Assembly: GCA_037143735.1 (NCBI GenBank)
Contig: JBAWYD010000056.1
Span: 1-16,210, forward strand
Source of the DNA: JAPLJQ01 sp037143735
GTDB lineage: Bacteria; Desulfobacterota; Syntrophia; Syntrophales; UBA2185
DNA: 16,210 nt
Reading direction: 5' to 3'
The position numbers and the translations under genes were made by a program. Shown piece by piece: positions 6,297-14,224 of this stretch (within the stretch, counting starts at the first letter, position 1; the number at the start of each line of letters is the position of its first letter). The notes under the pieces were generated by a model. It saw nothing but the letters and a program-made list of their open reading frames with translations. It did not search any database and was not told the origin of the DNA.

Positions 6297-8406
6297 TTTC
6301 CCCGATTGCATCTTTTCTGCTCAGCCGGATCTTCCCTTGCTTATCAATCTCAAGAACCTTGACCAGTACTTCATCCCCTTCTTGAAGGACATCAGTCACC
6401 TTGTTGACCCTCTCTTTGGCAAGCTGTGAAATGTGGACCAATCCCTCCGTCCCCGGCAGGATCTCAACAAAGGCCCCGAAATCGACCACTTTCTTGACAA
6501 CGCCTCGATAGATCTTCCCGATTTCCGCATCCTCCGTCAACCACTTGACCATGGCCACCGCCCTGGCTGCCGCCTCCGAATCACTCGACGCAATGGTTAC
6601 GGTGCCGTCATCCTCCACATCAATGGTCACACCCGTTTCGTTGATGATCTGTCTGATGTTTTTCCCGCCGGAGCCGATCACATCCCTCACTTTTTCCGGT
6701 CTGACCTTGACGGTCGTGATGCGCGGGGCATATTTGGAAATATCATCTCTCGGAGTGGCGATGGTCTCTTTCATCTTCTCAATAATAAAACATCTGCCAT
6801 CCCTCGCCTGGTAGAGGGCTTTCCTCAATATATCTTCCGTTACGCCATCAATCTTGATATCCATCTGCATGGCAGTAATACCCTTTTGTGTGCCGCACAC
6901 CTTGAAGTCCATATCCCCTGCGTGGTCCTCGTCGCCAAGGATATCTGAAAGAATGACCACTTCATCTTTCTCCTTCAGCAATCCCATGGCAATCCCGGCC
7001 ACAATATCTTTTACGGGCACGCCCGCATCCATCAGGGAAAGCGTGCCTCCGCACACCGTAGCCATTGATGATGATCCGTTGGAGGACAGTATCTCGGAAA
7101 CAATTCTGATGGTATAGGGGAACTGTTCTTCCGATGGCAGGATAGGCACAAGGGCCTTTCTGGCCAGCGCCCCATGACCGATTTCCCGTCTGCCGGCGCC
7201 CCTTAAGAACTTTGCCTCGCCAACGCAGAAGGGCGGGAAATTGTAATGGAGCAGGAATGTCCGCATCTCTTCTCCGCTGACATAATCCAGCCGTTGTTCA
7301 TCCGATGATGTGCCAAGGGTTAGAGCCACAAGCGCTTGGGTTTCACCCCGTGTAAAGATGGCCGACCCATGGGCTCTCGGTAAAAGCCCAATCTCCGAGC
7401 TGATGGGTCTGATATCGACGTTCGACCTGCCGTCGATTCTTCTCTTGTCGCACAGGATCATCTCTCTGAGGATCTGCCGTTCCAGCCCCTCCAGAATATT
7501 ATCGACGGCTGAGGAGAGCGTTGCATCATCGCCGCAGATCTCTTTTCTCGCATTCTCTCTGACCACACCAATTTTATGATACCGATCAAGCTTTCCCGGA
7601 ATGTTATACGCCTCTTTCAGACCCTCCAACGCTACTTCACTTACTTTTAAGGAAAGACTTTCATCAACGGGTTCCACGGAAAACGACCGTTTTCCCTTTC
7701 CGATGGCCTGTCGCATGCGGTCCTGAAGTTCGATGACGGGCCTCATGGACTCCAGGCCGAAATTAATAGCATCAACGATGATATCCTCCTCGGCCTCACG
7801 GGCATCCCCCTCCAGCATGACCAGATTGATATCAAATCCCTGATCACCGGGACGGGAAAGAACTTTTCTGCCGACCAGGAAAAGATTAAGGTCACTTTTA
7901 GCCTGCATTTCCAGAGAGGGATTGCAGACAAACTGTCCGTCAACCCGGCCGACGCGAACACCGGCAATCGGACCGTCAAACGGAATATCCGACATTTCGA
8001 GGGCGGCGGACGTACCGAGCATGGCCGTCACATCAGGATCGTTTTCACTGTCCACAGAAAGCAGCGTCGCTATTACCTGCGTTTCAAAAAAATACCCCTG
8101 GGGGAATAGCGGCCGTATGGATCTGTCAATAATCCTGGACGTAAGGATTTCCCTTTCATTGGGCCGGCCTTCCCGTTTGAAAAATCCGCCGGGAATCTTC
8201 CCCGCCGCAAACGTCATCTCCTGATGATCGACGGTCAGCGGCAGAAAATCGACGCCCTGCCGGATTTGCTTGAGGGACACGGCGGTTACAAGAACAACCG
8301 TATCCCCGTAAGTTACAAGAACGGCTCCATCAGCCTGTCCCGCTAAATAATTCGCTTTGAGAGAAATGCTTCTTCCCGCAAAATCCGTACTGAATACATC
8401 GCCCAT
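6286..8406 (-). CDS. pnp: Polynucleotide phosphorylase (PNPase)
   Basis: The 706-residue enzyme degrades RNA 3' to 5' with phosphate, releasing nucleoside diphosphates, and can add tails in reverse; it forms a trimeric ring. Domains in order: first RNase PH core with FFKREGRP (about residues 75-82); an all-alpha linker (about 240-320); second, catalytic RNase PH core (about 325-545) with SDILGDEDHAGDMDFKV, containing the catalytic pair Asp492 and Asp498; KH domain with IGSGGKNI (577-584); and S1 domain (about 629-697, starting GKIYRGVV and including DFGAFVEILPGTEGLVH). It is full length and intact. It follows rpsO, as in many bacteria. The purine run GAGGGG lies about 11 nt before the ATG, a rather long spacing, and a hairpin stands in the leader. 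Confidence 0.99.
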   Translation of the reverse strand: MGDVFSTDFAGRSISLKANYLAGQADGAVLVTYGDTVVLVTAVSLKQIRQGVDFLPLTVDHQEMTFAAGKIPGGFFKREGRPNEREILTSRIIDRSIRPLFPQGYFFETQVIATLLSVDSENDPDVTAMLGTSAALEMSDIPFDGPIAGVRVGRVDGQFVCNPSLEMQAKSDLNLFLVGRKVLSRPGDQGFDINLVMLEGDAREAEEDIIVDAINFGLESMRPVIELQDRMRQAIGKGKRSFSVEPVDESLSLKVSEVALEGLKEAYNIPGKLDRYHKIGVVRENARKEICGDDATLSSAVDNILEGLERQILREMILCDKRRIDGRSNVDIRPISSEIGLLPRAHGSAIFTRGETQALVALTLGTSSDEQRLDYVSGEEMRTFLLHYNFPPFCVGEAKFLRGAGRREIGHGALARKALVPILPSEEQFPYTIRIVSEILSSNGSSSMATVCGGTLSLMDAGVPVKDIVAGIAMGLLKEKDEVVILSDILGDEDHAGDMDFKVCGTQKGITAMQMDIKIDGVTEDILRKALYQARDGRCFIIEKMKETIATPRDDISKYAPRITTVKVRPEKVRDVIGSGGKNIRQIINETGVTIDVEDDGTVTIASSDSEAAARAVAMVKWLTEDAEIGKIYRGVVKKVVDFGAFVEILPGTEGLVHISQLAKERVNKVTDVLQEGDEVLVKVLEIDKQGKIRLSRKDAIGENVP

Positions 8407-8426
8407 AAATCTGTTTTCCCCTCTCT

Positions 8427-8447
8427 ATCTATGGTCAACCATTAGAT
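8427..8447 (-). promoter_or_regulatory. Hairpin in the rpsO-pnp spacer (pnp leader)
   Basis: In minus-strand RNA ATCTAATGG and CCATAGAT pair around a TTGA loop, with one bulged A. It is the only clear stem in the 114-bp rpsO-pnp gap, about 20 nt before the pnp start. In enterobacteria the pnp leader is a processing and autoregulation site; a similar role here is only a suggestion, since this stem is short and has no T-run. Confidence 0.35.
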
Positions 8448-8520
8448 ACACAAACCCGGACATCAGCAGCGGTTGCGCCCTGTCTGTCCTTTCTCGTCCG
8501 CCATTCGCATCTTATCCGTG

Positions 8521-8787
8521 TTATTTTCGGAGTCCCAGACGCTGAATGGCGCTTCTATATCTTTCCACATCTTTTTTCTTCAGATAATCAAGAAGCCGCC
8601 TCCTCTGTCCGACAAGTTTCAAAAGACCTCTGCGAGAGTGGTGGTCCTTTTTGTGGGACTTGAAATGTGCCGTCAAATACTCGATTCTCGCACTGAGGAG
8701 AGCAATCTGGACTTCTGGAGATCCCGTATCCAATAGATGTAGTTGATAATTGCTGATGACTTCCTTTCTTTTCTCAGAATCTAACAC
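8521..8787 (-). CDS. rpsO: 30S ribosomal protein S15
   Basis: This 88-residue primary-binding protein of the 16S rRNA central domain matches S15 along its length: the DTGSPEVQIALLSARI segment, TAHFKSHKKDHHSRRGLLKLVGQRRRLLDYL with its rRNA-binding SHKKDHHSRRGL loop, and the basic end YRSAIQRLGLRK. The family length is 89. It starts with GTG rather than ATG; GGGAGGA stands about 10 nt upstream and no in-frame ATG fits. An unusual start codon in a highly expressed ribosomal gene may help limit or regulate translation, as S15 represses its own mRNA in several bacteria. The gap to truB is 81 bp and contains no evident terminator, so rpsO and pnp are probably part of the long operon. Confidence 0.99.
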   Translation of the reverse strand: MLDSEKRKEVISNYQLHLLDTGSPEVQIALLSARIEYLTAHFKSHKKDHHSRRGLLKLVGQRRRLLDYLKKKDVERYRSAIQRLGLRK

Positions 8788-8868
8788 CGTTTTATGTCCT
8801 CCCTGAAGTTAATAATCAATGGCCTGTGACCAGTTATAAACACACATGCAACATCTATCGTCGCCTCT

Positions 8869-9786
8869 TTATGGCTCACGATGAAACACTCTCAAGATTT
8901 TCATGGCCTGCTTCTTTCCATCCAACGCAGCGAACTGATCAGATGCATAAAGCATTTTTGCAATAGCAACAAGGCAACGTCCCTCATCAATTAATTTTAC
9001 CACATCTCCGGCACTGACGAAAGGTATATGACACGAAATGAACGCTTTGACCTCCGGTTGATAACCTTCCTTCAGCCTTTCGGCAAAAGCATGATCCACC
9101 TTAATGACAGGGAAATCGGGAAGTGCGTCAGCCATAGGAATCACGTGGCTTGCGTCAAGCCCTTCAATGGAAACCGCTGTCCCCTCAAAGAAAGTGCCGC
9201 TTCTGATTCTCCGTAATCCCGCAACGCAGGCCCCACAGCCCAGAATATCTCCCACATCAGAACACAGGGATCGAATATAGGTGCCCTTGGAACAAGATAC
9301 CATGAAAGTCACATACGGCATCGCTACTTCGAGAACGTCAATATTAAAGATTTCGACCATTCTCGGGTGCGGGTCCACAAGGATACCTTTTCTTGCCCAT
9401 TTATAAAGGGATTTACCTCGAAACTTAACCGCTGAATACCGGGGCGGAATCTGTTCAATTTCCCCGACAAAACGGTGCAATGTCCGTTCGATTTCATTTA
9501 AACTGATTAGCGGCGGTTCACAAGTTGAGATAACATTGCCTTCCGTGTCCAGAGTGTCCGTCTTAACACCCAGAAGCATGGTTACCCGGTATTCCTTCGT
9601 GTCTAAAGAAAAAAATGGCGCGAGTTTCGTTGCCTCATTGATACAGACGGGCAGAACTCCTGTTGCCAGAGGATCCAGGGTACCCGTATGACCTGCCTTC
9701 TTTACACCAAGCACTTTCTTGACATCCTTTACGACATCATGCGACGTCTTTCCCGGTGGTTTATCGATCACAACGACGCCATTCAT
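8869..9786 (-). CDS. truB: tRNA pseudouridine(55) synthase TruB
   Basis: The 305-residue enzyme converts U55 of the tRNA T-loop to pseudouridine. Visible hallmarks are GVVVIDKPPGKTSHDVV at the start, then GHTGTLDPLATGVL with catalytic Asp38, the RYSAVKFRGKSLYKWAR region (about 117-133) and CSKGTYIRSLCSDVG (about 164-178). The C-terminal segment (about 225-300) is the place of a PUA-like RNA-binding domain. The length fits the bacterial family. The ATG overlaps the nrnA stop (ATGA), and no strong ribosome-binding site precedes it, so translation is probably coupled to nrnA. Neighbours rbfA, nrnA and rpsO are the usual company of truB. Confidence 0.99.
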   Translation of the reverse strand: MNGVVVIDKPPGKTSHDVVKDVKKVLGVKKAGHTGTLDPLATGVLPVCINEATKLAPFFSLDTKEYRVTMLLGVKTDTLDTEGNVISTCEPPLISLNEIERTLHRFVGEIEQIPPRYSAVKFRGKSLYKWARKGILVDPHPRMVEIFNIDVLEVAMPYVTFMVSCSKGTYIRSLCSDVGDILGCGACVAGLRRIRSGTFFEGTAVSIEGLDASHVIPMADALPDFPVIKVDHAFAERLKEGYQPEVKAFISCHIPFVSAGDVVKLIDEGRCLVAIAKMLYASDQFAALDGKKQAMKILRVFHREP

Positions 9787-10742
9787 GATTCAACTGCAGT
9801 TCCAATCACATCCAGAACCCTCTGCCTGATTGTCTCCAGGTCGCCTTCTATTTGACAGGCAGCGGCATTTATATGCCCGCCTCCCCCGAAAGTCCTGGCG
9901 ACACGTTCCACATTCACCTTTCCTTTTGACCGCAGGCTCAATTTAAAATACTGATCTGATACTTCACTAAAAAGAATAGACACCTCGATACCCTGAATGG
10001 ACCTGGGAATGTCAACAAAACCCTCCGTATGTTCCATTAAAGCACCTGTATCTTCAAGGGTCCTCCGTGACACAACCATGGATCCGACCTTTTTCGACCA
10101 ATCGAACGTCAGTGTATCAAGAACCCTGGTTAAAAGTCTGATTTTTGAAGGAGGATTGCTCTCATAAATATTTTCAGAGATCCACTGAGGATCTGCGCCC
10201 TTTTCAATTAAGTGGCCGGAAGCGACGAGGGTATCTTTTTTTGTGTTCCTGTAACGAAACCCCCCTGTGTCCGTCAGGATAGCCGCAAACAGGCTTGTCG
10301 CCACATCTTTCGTAAAATCAACACCCATGGCCTTTATCAGCCGGTACAGCAACTCACCCGTAGAACTGGCCTGATGGTCGACATAGGAAAAACCACCGAA
10401 ATTTCCATTGGAGATATGGTGATCAATGTTAATGATCCTCTTTACAGCCACTATCCTGGAAGCTTCATCGCCAATCCTTTCCAAATCGCTGCAATCAAGG
10501 ACAACGGCCACTTCATATCTTTCAAGATCGGGAAGCGTGTGGACAATCTCTTCCGTTCCCGGCAGAAAACGATAATTCCCGGGAGTTTCATCCTGATTGT
10601 ACACAACGGCAATCTTCCCCATATGCTTAAGCATTTGATACATGGCCATTTCCGAACCGATGGCATCGCCATCCGATCTCACATGAGATGTGATAAGAAA
10701 AGATTGGCAGTTGTTGATGATACCAATGATCTTATTCAACAT
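9783..10742 (-). CDS. nrnA: DHH/DHHA1 phosphoesterase, NrnA-like nanoRNase / pAp phosphatase
   Basis: The 319-residue protein has all motifs of the DHH phosphoesterase group: HVRSDGDAIGS (His20, Asp24, Asp26), VLDCSD (Asp83), the name-giving DHH (107-109), LTDTGGFRY (Asp158), and the DHHA1 domain with FGGGGHINAAA (285-295). NrnA-type enzymes use manganese to degrade 2-5 nt RNA fragments and to dephosphorylate pAp. In the rbfA-truB context this is the usual reading, and it complements PNPase encoded downstream. ATG 10742 is chosen because GAGGAAAAGG abuts it and it yields the normal N-terminus MLNKIIGIINNCQSFLITSH. The frame is open for 67 more codons upstream inside rbfA, but that part is unlike the family. 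It overlaps the rbfA stop by 11 bp. Confidence 0.95.
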   Translation of the reverse strand: MLNKIIGIINNCQSFLITSHVRSDGDAIGSEMAMYQMLKHMGKIAVVYNQDETPGNYRFLPGTEEIVHTLPDLERYEVAVVLDCSDLERIGDEASRIVAVKRIINIDHHISNGNFGGFSYVDHQASSTGELLYRLIKAMGVDFTKDVATSLFAAILTDTGGFRYRNTKKDTLVASGHLIEKGADPQWISENIYESNPPSKIRLLTRVLDTLTFDWSKKVGSMVVSRRTLEDTGALMEHTEGFVDIPRSIQGIEVSILFSEVSDQYFKLSLRSKGKVNVERVARTFGGGGHINAAACQIEGDLETIRQRVLDVIGTAVES

Positions 10743-11097
10743 CCTTTTCCTCGTCCCGTCGTATTTCTGCCAAGATTCTGTCGATTCGACTGCCGTATTC
10801 AAAAGATTCGTCCACCATGAACATAAGATCCGGAATGTACCGCAAATGCAGACGCTTTCCGAGTTCCCTCTTAAAAAAACCTGTGGCCCCATCGAGGCCT
10901 GTTTTCGCCTGGGGATCACACGTATCCTTCCCCATTTCAACAAAGAAGACCTTGGCCAAACGGAGGTCTTCCGTTACTTTGACCCTGGTGATCGTCACGA
11001 GCTTCACCCTCGGATCCCTGATATGCTTCAACAGAATATCGGAAACCTCCGCCATAATGAGACCGGCCACGCGATGCGCCCTCTTAACATTCGCCAT
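10732..11097 (-). CDS. rbfA: 30S ribosome-binding factor RbfA
   Basis: The 121-residue protein is a single KH-fold domain that helps mature the 16S rRNA 5' end and the small subunit. Family marks are the R-x-x-R-V-A start region (VKRAHRVAGLIMAEVSDIL), DPRVKLVTITRVKVTEDLRLAKVFF, and the closing RYIPDLMFMVDESFEYGSRI. A short acidic/basic tail follows. I chose ATG 11097 because GAGGGG lies 4 nt upstream and the protein then starts MANVKRAHR; ATG 11112 would add five residues without a site. It overlaps the ylxP stop (11084) and the nrnA start, so three genes in a row overlap. Confidence 0.97.
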   Translation of the reverse strand: MANVKRAHRVAGLIMAEVSDILLKHIRDPRVKLVTITRVKVTEDLRLAKVFFVEMGKDTCDPQAKTGLDGATGFFKRELGKRLHLRYIPDLMFMVDESFEYGSRIDRILAEIRRDEEKDVE

Positions 11098-11422
11098 ACT
11101 TCCCCTCTTCATAATGACAGGGACCCGTCATATCGGAGACGTTGATCATTTCAATCTTCGTATTCAGAATTTCCGCAAGCTGCATGCCGTCAATGAATCT
11201 CAGAATATGATCGATTTTGCTGTTGATATAACGTTTATCATTCCCGACAACAGAAAATCCGATCTTTGCTCTTTTCCAATGATCATTTTCACCGATTTCC
11301 GCAACAGAGACATTAAACTCATTTTGAGTCCGCTTTAATATTCGACTTAAGACCCCCCTTTTCTCCTTCAGAGATCTGCTTTCAACAATCCATATGTCGA
11401 TGATGCCTGACCCGATAACCAT
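11084..11422 (-). CDS. ylxP: DUF503 / YlxP-like protein
   Basis: The 112-residue protein matches DUF503: VIGSGIIDIWIVESRSLKEKRGVLS at the N-terminus, then RILKRTQNEFNVSVAEIG, and KIGFSVVGNDKRYINSKID in the middle. The family is a small ferredoxin-like fold found between infB and rbfA in Firmicutes and Desulfobacterota. Its function is not settled; the constant company of ribosome-assembly and initiation genes hints at a role with ribosomes or RNA. The C-terminus adds a short tail ending in Cys. The site before ATG 11422 is poor (CGGA at 2 nt). The 88-bp gap after infB shows AT-rich stretches (TATACATTGTAATATAG) but no promoter with a convincing -35. Confidence 0.9.
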   Translation of the reverse strand: MVIGSGIIDIWIVESRSLKEKRGVLSRILKRTQNEFNVSVAEIGENDHWKRAKIGFSVVGNDKRYINSKIDHILRFIDGMQLAEILNTKIEMINVSDMTGPCHYEEGKYGEC

Positions 11423-11510
11423 GTTCCGAATAAACGCTATATTACAATGTATAAACCGACGCCATTGAGACTATTGAAAAATTGGTTCTGCAAGGCGAAT
11501 CGGAGCTTTT

Positions 11511-14168
11511 TCATGATACTTTTCTTTCGACCAGTTCCTGGACATAAGATTCAATAATATCACCGACCCTGATATCATTGAATCCCTCTACTCCAATACC
11601 ACACTCATACCCTGACGCCACTTCTTTGACGTCGTCCTTAAACCGTCTTAGAGAGAGGAGCTTGCCGTCATAGACAAATACACCGTCTCTTACGAGTTTA
11701 ATGTTCGAATTTCTGGTTATCTTGCCTTCCGTCATATAGCTTCCTGCAATGGTCCCCACTTTTGGCACCTTGAACAACTCACGAACCTCGGCACGACCCT
11801 GGACAACTTCCCTGTAAACAGGATCAAGAAGCCCCTCAATGGCAGCTTTCATGTCGCCGATAACATCATAGATGACATCATACAACTTGATTTCGATACC
11901 TTCCTTTTCAGCGACATCTGCTACCCTTCCATCCGGTCTAACATTGAAGCCTATGATGACGGCATTTGACGCCGATGCCAACATGACATCCGTTTCCGTA
12001 ATCGTCCCTGTTGAGCTGTGGATGATCTTCAACTTGATTTCTGTCGTGCTCAGTTTGTTCAAGGCCTCCGTCAAAGCCTCAATGGAACCCTGAACATCGC
12101 CCTTGACAATGACGTTGAGTTCTTTAACGCCTTCTTTAATCTTCTGGTACAGCTGTTCGAGGGTAATTTTCGTCGATATGGAAAGCTCCCTTTCCCGTTC
12201 CTTTCTTATCCAGTACTCTCCGATACCACGCGCTTTCTTCTCGTCTTCAACAGAGATGAATTCAGCGCTTACCTGAGGAACTCCGGAAAACCCGATGACT
12301 TCCACAGGCATAGAGGGTTTGGCTTCTTTGACCCTGCCCCCCTGGTCGTCGATCATGGCCCTGACTTTGCCGTATTCCGTCTTGGAAACAAAGGCATCAC
12401 CTTCTCTTAAAGTTCCTTCCTGAATCAGCACGGTGGCAACAGGCCCCCGTCCCCTGTCAAGCTTTGCTTCAATGATCACACCGCGGGCCGGCCGATCGGG
12501 ATCCGCTTTGAGATCCATCATATCCGCCTGAAGGAGAATCAACTCCAGGAGATCTTCTATCCCCTCTTTCTTTTTTGCAGACACTTCACTGTATATGGTA
12601 TTGCCACCCCAGTCTTCCGGTACAAGATCATAACCTGCCAGAACCTGTCTGATTTTTCCAGGATCAGCGCCGGGTTTGTCCATTTTATTGATCGCCACGA
12701 TAATGGAAACACCGGCCACCCTCGCATGATTGATGGCTTCAATGGTCTGATCCCTGACCCCGTCATCGGCAGCGACAACCAGAACGACAATATCCGTCAC
12801 ATGAGCTCCTCGCGCCCTCATGGCTGTGAAAGCCTCATGACCCGGTGTATCTAAAAATACAATATCCCTGTCATTTATGTGAACATGATAGGCTCCGATT
12901 GCCTGAGTAATGCCACCCGCCTCCCCATCCATCACATTGGTCTGCCTGATGGCATCCAACAGGGATGTTTTCCCGTGGTCAACATGCCCCATAATGGTGA
13001 CGACAGGCGCTCTCGGTTTGAGGTTTCCGGAAGGCATCTGCGCTTTTTGCAGAGACTCATCATACTCCGCGTCGATGGAATCCACCTGATATCCGAACTC
13101 AGCGGCAATAAGGGTCGCTGCATCACAATCAATGGACTGGTTGATGGTTACCATCATCCCAAGTCCGATCAGCTTATTGATGACTTCGCTTGCCTTGACC
13201 CCCATCTTCTTGGCCAGATCTCCGACGGTTACGGCCTCTCCAACCCTGACCCTTCTTTTAATCGCTTTCGGGATGGTCACAACCGTCTTCTTCATCTTGA
13301 CGACGGCCTGTTTTTTCCCATCCTTCCATCGTGCCGGTCTGTATTCCCTGTCTTTATCATCCCGTCTGTCCTTCTTATCGACGAGTTTTTTTATAAAGGC
13401 TTTCTTCCGTGCCGGTGCCTCTTCCATCACCACTTCGACGGGTTTTTTACTCTTTACCTTCTGCTTTTCAAGGTCCAGCTTTACCGGCTTTTCCACCTGG
13501 GGACGCACCGCTTCTTTGATGACCTTTAACTCGGGCTTTTTATGAACGTCCTTCTTAAGCTCAATGACCGTTTCTTTCGGCAGTGGGGGGGACAATGCCA
13601 CTTCTTTCTCCTTCCTTTCGGGTAGTTCTTCCGCCTCCACGGTCAACGGTGGAGATAAAACAGCGGGCGGTGCTTCCTTTTCAATGGGTTTAATCTTTTT
13701 TTCAGGCTCTTTCGGAACAGCAACCGCCTCCGGTTTGGTGACATCAACCCGGGCGGTTTCATCAGGAACAATCTTCGGAGAAACTGTCTCTATTGGCGGA
13801 GTTACAACCGGGGATACCGTTTCGCGTGGTATGTCTTTGACTTTCGGAACCTCCCCTGGAGCAGCGCCATCCTTTTGTTGTTTTTCAGGCTTGACGGGGG
13901 CGGTATCTCGAATAACCTCTTCAACTTTAACGTCTTCACTCGGTAGGCGAACAGCCCTTCTCCTGATGACGGTTGATTTAACTCTATGCTCAACCATTTC
14001 GCGGGCTTCACCCAACAATAATTCTTGCTGTATTTTCTGCACGTCACTGTCCTCAAGAGTACTTGAATGGGACCTGACGGCAACGCCGAGCTTCTCTAAA
14101 CGAGAGATAAGTTCCTTGTTGTCAATGCCCAGCTCTCTGGCAAGCTCGTAAACCCTTTTTTTAGACAT
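11511..14168 (-). CDS. infB: Translation initiation factor IF-2
   Basis: This 885-residue GTPase positions fMet-tRNA on the 30S subunit and promotes subunit joining. Order: a first IF2_N helical domain (1-50, MSKKRVYELARELGID); a long charged linker rich in K, E, P and V (about 75-300); a second IF2_N domain (about 305-360, RVRVGEAVTVGDLAKKMGVK); G domain with G1 GHVDHGKT (394-401), G2 GGITQ, G3 DTPGH (440-444), G4 NKMD (494-497) and G5 SAK (530-532); then EF-Tu-like domain II, the IF-2 domain III and the C-terminal fMet-tRNA-binding domain with GRAEVRELFKVPKVGTIAG. The low-complexity linker is normal for long IF-2 forms. GGGGG lies 7 nt upstream of the ATG. Confidence 0.99.
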   Translation of the reverse strand: MSKKRVYELARELGIDNKELISRLEKLGVAVRSHSSTLEDSDVQKIQQELLLGEAREMVEHRVKSTVIRRRAVRLPSEDVKVEEVIRDTAPVKPEKQQKDGAAPGEVPKVKDIPRETVSPVVTPPIETVSPKIVPDETARVDVTKPEAVAVPKEPEKKIKPIEKEAPPAVLSPPLTVEAEELPERKEKEVALSPPLPKETVIELKKDVHKKPELKVIKEAVRPQVEKPVKLDLEKQKVKSKKPVEVVMEEAPARKKAFIKKLVDKKDRRDDKDREYRPARWKDGKKQAVVKMKKTVVTIPKAIKRRVRVGEAVTVGDLAKKMGVKASEVINKLIGLGMMVTINQSIDCDAATLIAAEFGYQVDSIDAEYDESLQKAQMPSGNLKPRAPVVTIMGHVDHGKTSLLDAIRQTNVMDGEAGGITQAIGAYHVHINDRDIVFLDTPGHEAFTAMRARGAHVTDIVVLVVAADDGVRDQTIEAINHARVAGVSIIVAINKMDKPGADPGKIRQVLAGYDLVPEDWGGNTIYSEVSAKKKEGIEDLLELILLQADMMDLKADPDRPARGVIIEAKLDRGRGPVATVLIQEGTLREGDAFVSKTEYGKVRAMIDDQGGRVKEAKPSMPVEVIGFSGVPQVSAEFISVEDEKKARGIGEYWIRKERERELSISTKITLEQLYQKIKEGVKELNVIVKGDVQGSIEALTEALNKLSTTEIKLKIIHSSTGTITETDVMLASASNAVIIGFNVRPDGRVADVAEKEGIEIKLYDVIYDVIGDMKAAIEGLLDPVYREVVQGRAEVRELFKVPKVGTIAGSYMTEGKITRNSNIKLVRDGVFVYDGKLLSLRRFKDDVKEVASGYECGIGVEGFNDIRVGDIIESYVQELVERKVS

Positions 14169-14224
14169 TCCTGAACCCCCGCTTGTTCGATTCGCACTGA
14201 TAACACCACGGTTTCAAAAAAAAA

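Noticed and set aside
10743..10943. 67-codon N-terminal extension of nrnA
   Set aside because: It lies wholly inside rbfA in another frame and does not resemble DHH proteins; GAGGAAAAGG before 10742 marks the true start.
11423..11510. Internal promoter between infB and ylxP
   Set aside because: TAATAT and TATACA can be read as -10 elements, but no -35 near consensus stands at a workable distance.
13564..14151. Long plus-strand open frame opposite the infB linker (195 codons, Ser/Thr/Gly-rich)
   Set aside because: Its composition is the mirror of the K/E/P-rich IF-2 linker; it has no family likeness and no ribosome-binding site.
14205..14224. T9 run after the nusA stop as an intrinsic terminator
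   Set aside because: No GC-rich stem precedes the T-run, and termination here would cut off infB.
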